NCBI GenBank assembly: GCA_019239815.1
Contig: JAFAZL010000879.1
Span: 1-9,535, forward strand
DNA: 9,535 nucleotides
Direction of reading: 5' to 3'
Source of the DNA: Acidobacteriota bacterium
Lineage (GTDB): Bacteria > Acidobacteriota > Terriglobia > Acidoferrales > UBA7541
Shown here: positions 6,478 through 9,535 of the stretch, piece by piece
Layout of the letters: the number at the start of each line of letters is the position of its first letter
Numbering within the stretch: the stretch's first letter is position 1
Made by a program: the position numbers and the translations under genes
The notes under the pieces: model-generated
What the model saw: only the letters and a program-made list of their open reading frames with translations
What the model was told of the DNA's origin: nothing
Database searches by the model: none

Positions 6478-7146
6478 ATGACCGACAAGACCTGGACCGC
6501 CGTAGACGACTACTTCAGTAAGTTGTTGCTGTCCCCTGACAAGGAACTCGAACAAGCTCAAGCCGACAGCGCAGCCGCGGGCCTGCCCGCCATCGCGGTC
6601 TCACCTCTGCAAGGCAAGCAGCTACTCCTGCTGGCGCAAATGCAGAATCCGAAGAAGATCCTCGAAATCGGCACGCTGGGCGGCTACAGCACGATCTGGC
6701 TTGCCCGAGCCCTGCCTGACGACGGGCGACTGGTCACACTCGAATTCAGCCCGAAGCATGCAGAAGTGGCCAAAGCGAACATCGCCCGCGCCGGCGTATC
6801 GCACAAAGTCGAGATCCGAGTCGGACCTGCGCTCGACACACTGCCATTGCTCGCCGCCGAAAAGCGCGGCCCGTTTGACTTCATTTTCGTCGATGCGGAT
6901 AAGAGAAATAATCCGGGCTACTTCGAGTGGGCGCTGAAATTGTCCCGCCCCGGCTCGGTGATCTTGGTGGACAACGTCGTCCGCGACGGCACCATCGCCG
7001 ACCTGCAGAATACCGATCCCGACCTCGAAGGCACACGCCGCATGCACGAACTCATCGCCGCAGAGCCGCGGGTGACGGCCACCGCGATCCAAACGGTTGG
7101 GGCCAAGGGCTACGACGGCTACACCCTGGTCCGCATCAATTCGTAG
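6478..7146 (+). CDS. SAM-dependent O-methyltransferase (catechol/caffeoyl-CoA type)
   Basis: The 222-residue protein belongs to the Mg-dependent O-methyltransferases (Methyltransf_3, COG4122). The SAM-binding motif I is ILEIGTLGGYST at 61-72, the acidic end of strand 2 is LVTLEFSPKHAEVA at 85-98, and metal-binding residues are expected at Asp139 (VDADK, 138-142), Asp165 and Asn166 (VDNVVRDG, 164-171). Members methylate vicinal hydroxyls on small aromatic molecules in the cytosol; the substrate here is unknown. The family-like region begins soon after MTDKTW, so ATG6478 is preferred; AGGAAA lies 11 bases and AGG three bases upstream, both modest. A GTG at 6406 would add 24 residues of unlikely composition and overlaps the opposing -35 box. 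The gene is divergent from the GbsR operon and may share its control region. Confidence 0.88.
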   Translation: MTDKTWTAVDDYFSKLLLSPDKELEQAQADSAAAGLPAIAVSPLQGKQLLLLAQMQNPKKILEIGTLGGYSTIWLARALPDDGRLVTLEFSPKHAEVAKANIARAGVSHKVEIRVGPALDTLPLLAAEKRGPFDFIFVDADKRNNPGYFEWALKLSRPGSVILVDNVVRDGTIADLQNTDPDLEGTRRMHELIAAEPRVTATAIQTVGAKGYDGYTLVRINS

Positions 7147-7196
7147 TTCGAATCGCCGCATCCCGGGTTCGAATCGCCACGCTACGGTTCGTCCGC
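7146..7196. repeat. Short direct repeat, about two helical turns apart
   Basis: GTTCGAATCGCC occurs at 7146-7157 and again at 7167-7178, a spacing of 21 bp. A degenerate third copy, GTTCGTCCGC, starts at 7187. The repeat fills the gap between the convergent methyltransferase and secreted-protein genes. No terminator-like hairpin with a T run is seen here. Confidence 0.6.
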
Positions 7197-7793
7197 TTAC
7201 AGTGGATGATCAGTCGGGTGATCGGGCAGGTCGCCGGTGAGTATCACCGTCAGCGAAGCCGGCACCTCGCCTGTTATGAAGGGGTATCGCATTTTCTCAA
7301 GCTCCGCGAGCTCTTCCCCGCTGAACTTTTCCGGACGCCAGCCGGTCAACGACGCCTCGACTCGATATCTTCCCGCGGTGAGATGAAACACCTTCGGGTC
7401 CAGCCGCAGCGTCCCAGCAGTGGATTCGCCGGGCTTAAGCAGCACGGCCTCCTTGGTCATACGTTCTTGGATCGTCTGATTATTCCGAAAGCAATCGCCC
7501 AGATACCCGGCGCTGAGGTGGTTGCCGGAACTGTCTAGAAACCACACAAAGATGTGCGGGACGGGCGGACAAGTCGCTTCCCACTCCCGCGGGACATACA
7601 ACGCCGTTTTGCTGATATTCGTGATCCGATAGTTCAGCCGAACAACGTCGTCCACTCCATAGTTCTTTTCCTCGCTAGAAATTCGGAACGATATGTTCGC
7701 CATGGACACAAAGACGTCGTTCCGCGCGCCCGCCGACGCTACGAGCAAAAAGCATGCGGCGACGAACAACATAATGCTGAGAGCCGATCGCAT
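7197..7793 (-). CDS. Secreted protein of unknown function
   Basis: I do not recognise the family. The 198-residue product starts with a signal peptide: Arg2, a hydrophobic stretch from about 5 to 20, and a likely cleavage after AGA at 21-23, so it is probably exported. VAAC at 11-14 resembles a lipobox but sits inside the hydrophobic core, which makes a lipoprotein less likely. The mature part looks all-beta and Ig-like: VVRLNYRITNISKTALYV at 50-67, IFVWFLDSSGNHL at 81-93, then LLKPGESTAGTLRLD at 118-132 and LTAGRYRVEASLTG at 138-151. This alternation resembles domains such as the BsuPI-type inhibitor fold, but I see no diagnostic motif. Cys75 and Cys101 could form a disulfide. ATG7793 is preferred over a TTG at 7808 because it places Arg just before the hydrophobic core. 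It lies 70 bp downstream of the sensor kinase gene on the same strand. Confidence 0.75.
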   Translation of the reverse strand: MRSALSIMLFVAACFLLVASAGARNDVFVSMANISFRISSEEKNYGVDDVVRLNYRITNISKTALYVPREWEATCPPVPHIFVWFLDSSGNHLSAGYLGDCFRNNQTIQERMTKEAVLLKPGESTAGTLRLDPKVFHLTAGRYRVEASLTGWRPEKFSGEELAELEKMRYPFITGEVPASLTVILTGDLPDHPTDHPL

Positions 7794-7830
7794 TACACGG
7801 ATTTCCAACTGCGAACTTTGACCACGAATA

Positions 7831-7865
7831 CCAATCTCTATTTTCTATTTCCAATTTCCATTTCT
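7831..7865. repeat. Five-unit heptamer tandem repeat
   Basis: On the minus strand the units are AGAAATG, GAAATTG, GAAATAG, AAAATAG and AGATTGG, consensus RAAATWG, each exactly 7 bp. The first unit overlaps the TAG stop of the histidine kinase. The tract is A/G-only apart from the T positions, very unlike the GC-rich coding DNA around it, and occupies the gap before the secreted-protein gene. Confidence 0.7.
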
Positions 7866-9186
7866 AGCCGACCGTCTGCATGGTCGAGACGAGTTCGGGG
7901 ATATTGATCCGAATGAGTGTCCCCTCACCGGGACGACTTTGAATTTCGAGCCGGAAATCGGTCCCGTACAAGACGCGCAGCCGTTCGCGGACATTGCTCA
8001 GCCCTATGCCCTCCACGTAAACATGAGGCATCTTCTCCTCGGAGATGCCGGCGCCGTTGTCTTCGATTTCGATGTGCAGGCGGCCATCGGTGTTCGTGGT
8101 GCGCAGCTGTATCCGGCCACCCTCCAGCTTTGAGGCCAAGCCGTGCTTCAAGCAGTTTTCGACAATTGGCTGGAGCAACATGCTCGGGATGAACACCTCG
8201 AGTGCGGCATCGTCCACATCGCGCACAAACTCGAGATTGTCAGGGCCGAAGCGTGCTACTTCGATGTCGAGATAATCGTCGATGAAGCTCAATTCTTCCT
8301 TGAGCGAGACGAACGTTTCGTGTTTGCGCAAGAGGCGACGCAGGATGTTGCTGAGCTTGAGCACGACGCCGCGGGCCAGGTCGGGATCGACGCGAATCAA
8401 CGACGACACCGTGTTGAGGGTATTGAATAAAAAATGTGGATTGATCTGGCTAGCGAGCGCGTCCATTCGCGCTTTCAACAGCAATTGTTGGTGGCGCTCG
8501 AGATTCATCTCGATACGTGTGTTGTTCCAGATTTTCAGCGGGACGGCGACCGCCATCACGGTCGCCAGTACTGACAGGATTAGCCACCAGTTCCAGTGCG
8601 GGTCGATGGCGAATAGCCACTTGGGCGTCGTCGCCAAGACCAGCGCGACGCGGCCGAGTTCGAGGCCGACGCACGCCAGCAATGGCAACAACTCCCACGA
8701 AGTTTTCACGCGCCGCGCCAGACGGACCAAGTCACGTGGGATATTCAAAAATGTGAACGGGCCAAAGTTCCAGAGGTCTTCCTTAGTCGGAATAATCTGA
8801 CGAATCAAGCCGCCGAGGAGGCCGGCGGTCGCTGCTGCGGGCATACCCAGCCACTCGTGCGCCATGAGCGCCGGGATTGTGATGATGGCTCCGCCAATCG
8901 GCCCGACAACGCGCCCGCCGAGCAAGCCCATCAGGAATGCGCCTTCGAGGGACAGGTCCGCGAACCGGTAAGGGAGGCCGACCAGGCGGAGCGCCACACC
9001 GACGATCAGCGGTGGCGTCATAAAGAGCATCAGCTTTAGCTTTTGATCGGGGTCGCGCTCTTCGGTGAACAAAACTCGGCGAAACGTGTTCCAGCGGGCG
9101 AGCAGCGCCGCGAAGGACGCCGCGACACCAACCTTCAGCAGGAGCGTGAAGAGCAAATCACGCGATGAAATCGGTGGGTCGATCAT
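7864..9186 (-). CDS. LytS/YehU-type membrane sensor histidine kinase
   Basis: The 440-residue inner-membrane protein has about five or six hydrophobic segments in the first 220 residues (12-32, 52-70, 82-104, 117-131, 165-186, 198-216), with the glycine-rich FLMGLLGGRVVGPIGGA at 84-100 typical of the 5TM-Lyt sensor region. A linker helix (222-245) leads to the His_kinase domain with SQINPHFLFNTLNTVSSLI at 246-264, where His251 is the predicted phosphorylated residue. The ATP-binding domain shows the N box IVENCLKHGL (341-350), G1 EDNGAGI (375-381) and G2 GIGLSNVRERL (393-403). Kinases of this class usually phosphorylate a LytTR-type response regulator encoded next to them and control cell-wall, autolysis or carbon-source responses. 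None is encoded in this window on either side. ATG9186 has no clear Shine-Dalgarno, so the exact start is less sure than the identity. Confidence 0.93.
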   Translation of the reverse strand: MIDPPISSRDLLFTLLLKVGVAASFAALLARWNTFRRVLFTEERDPDQKLKLMLFMTPPLIVGVALRLVGLPYRFADLSLEGAFLMGLLGGRVVGPIGGAIITIPALMAHEWLGMPAAATAGLLGGLIRQIIPTKEDLWNFGPFTFLNIPRDLVRLARRVKTSWELLPLLACVGLELGRVALVLATTPKWLFAIDPHWNWWLILSVLATVMAVAVPLKIWNNTRIEMNLERHQQLLLKARMDALASQINPHFLFNTLNTVSSLIRVDPDLARGVVLKLSNILRRLLRKHETFVSLKEELSFIDDYLDIEVARFGPDNLEFVRDVDDAALEVFIPSMLLQPIVENCLKHGLASKLEGGRIQLRTTNTDGRLHIEIEDNGAGISEEKMPHVYVEGIGLSNVRERLRVLYGTDFRLEIQSRPGEGTLIRINIPELVSTMQTVG

Positions 9187-9211
9187 TGCTGGAAATTAAC
9201 GCTAGCCAATC

Positions 9212-9268
9212 CGATGCGCGTTGTAAACCCTCGCAAGACGCCGCAACGGAAACGGCGTTGGCGCATCG
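9212..9268. repeat. Nested inverted repeats in the lytS-like/ribA divergent region
   Basis: An outer pair CGATGCGC (9212-9219) and GCGCATCG (9261-9268) encloses an inner pair ACGCCG (9238-9243) and CGGCGT (9253-9258). Alternative pairing CAACG (9244-9248) with CGTTG (9256-9260) is also possible. The structure lies between two divergent starts, where an operator or a leader structure for the ribA-like gene could be. It shows none of the conserved segments of an FMN riboswitch. Confidence 0.5.
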
Positions 9269-9321
9269 AATGGAATCCGCATTGCATTGAAGCTTAAGCG
9301 AGGAACGGATAGGGAAAGTCG

Positions 9322-9535
9322 ATGTCGGTACTGCTAAACTCGTGGTTGCCAGTGGCGCGAAGCTCACGAAGGAAAACTTTGACTAAGTCGAAAGAGCATT
9401 CCCGAAACGGTCGAGACCCGCTGCAGAATGTGGCGCAGGCCGACCTACCTACGCGTAATGGCCGATTCACGATATACGGATTCAAGGGGCAGGGACCGCA
9501 GGACGAAGCGGTGGCGCTTGTACGGGGCAAGTTGA
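9322..9535 (+). CDS. ribA: GTP cyclohydrolase II, N-terminal fragment (cut by window end)
   Basis: An open frame runs from ATG9322 off the end of the window and gives 71 residues. From residue 38 the reading VAQADLPTRNGRFTIYGF and then DEAVALVRGK matches the start of GTP cyclohydrolase II, which reads AEAKLPTPWGDF, a hydrophobic strand, then HVALVYG in E. coli RibA. This enzyme opens GTP as the first step of riboflavin synthesis, in the cytosol. The zinc-binding Cys and GTP-binding residues lie outside the window. A stop at 9310-9312 bounds the frame. ATG9322 has AGGGA six bases upstream; an internal TTG at 9379 has AAGGA five bases upstream and would give a more usual N-terminus. The N-terminal 37 residues are basic and unlike the family. 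A fused RibB domain would normally lie before this domain, so this looks like a stand-alone enzyme. Confidence 0.75.
   Translation, partial: MSVLLNSWLPVARSSRRKTLTKSKEHSRNGRDPLQNVAQADLPTRNGRFTIYGFKGQGPQDEAVALVRGKL

Noticed and set aside
7100..7180. tRNA gene suggested by GGGTTCGAATC
   Set aside because: The T-arm-like core is present, but the 60 bases before it are methyltransferase coding sequence and show no D-arm, anticodon stem or matching acceptor stem.
9187..9321. FMN riboswitch upstream of ribA
   Set aside because: None of the conserved purine-rich segments of the FMN aptamer can be found in this 135-bp region.
1..9535. Mobile element, CRISPR array, prophage or defence island
   Set aside because: No transposase, integrase, regular spaced repeats or nuclease-like gene was seen; most genes are core metabolism, replication or regulation.

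Overview
The window reads as an ordinary chromosomal segment of an uncultured-type Acidobacteriota (class Terriglobia is my best guess). This is inferred from GC-rich coding sequence with many ATG and some GTG starts, the tmk-holB pair with a long insertion in HolB, an Hfq-like protein with a long Pro/Asn-rich N-terminal extension, and a BshA-type bacillithiol enzyme outside the Firmicutes. I see no insertion sequence, CRISPR array, phage gene, tRNA or rRNA.

Layout, left to right. Positions 1-282 hold the 3' end of thymidylate kinase (tmk), followed two bases later by holB, the clamp-loader delta' subunit (285-1412). A 119-bp gap leads to an Hfq-like Sm-fold protein (1532-1870). Convergent to it is a PaaI-type hotdog thioesterase (1945-2439, minus). 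Divergent from the thioesterase is bshA (2592-3731), the first enzyme of bacillithiol synthesis.

The most coherent module is 3735-6255 on the minus strand: a GbsR/MarR-type regulator, then a small DCC-family (DUF393) CxxC protein, then a large membrane protein that joins a DUF805-like N-terminus to a soluble SRPBCC (START-like) C-terminal domain. In front of the regulator lies a sigma70-type promoter (TTGACA, 16 bp, TGTAAT). Its -10 element sits inside a 34-bp interrupted palindrome with 15-bp arms, 13 of 15 matching. This is a strong candidate for an autoregulated operon. A divergent SAM-dependent O-methyltransferase (6478-7146, plus) starts about 90 bp from the palindrome and could share it.

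The right end carries a secreted protein of unknown function (7197-7793, minus) and a LytS/YehU-type membrane sensor histidine kinase (7864-9186, minus) with no LytTR response regulator in view. Between these two is a five-unit heptamer repeat. The 5' part of a GTP cyclohydrolase II gene (ribA-like, 9322 to the window end, plus) is cut by the window edge and was recognised by direct translation.

No gap between genes exceeds 300 bp. The largest gap is 6256-6477, which holds the promoter and palindrome. I find no decisive evidence of an entirely new system. The regulator/DCC/DUF805-SRPBCC operon is the best candidate for a little-described one.
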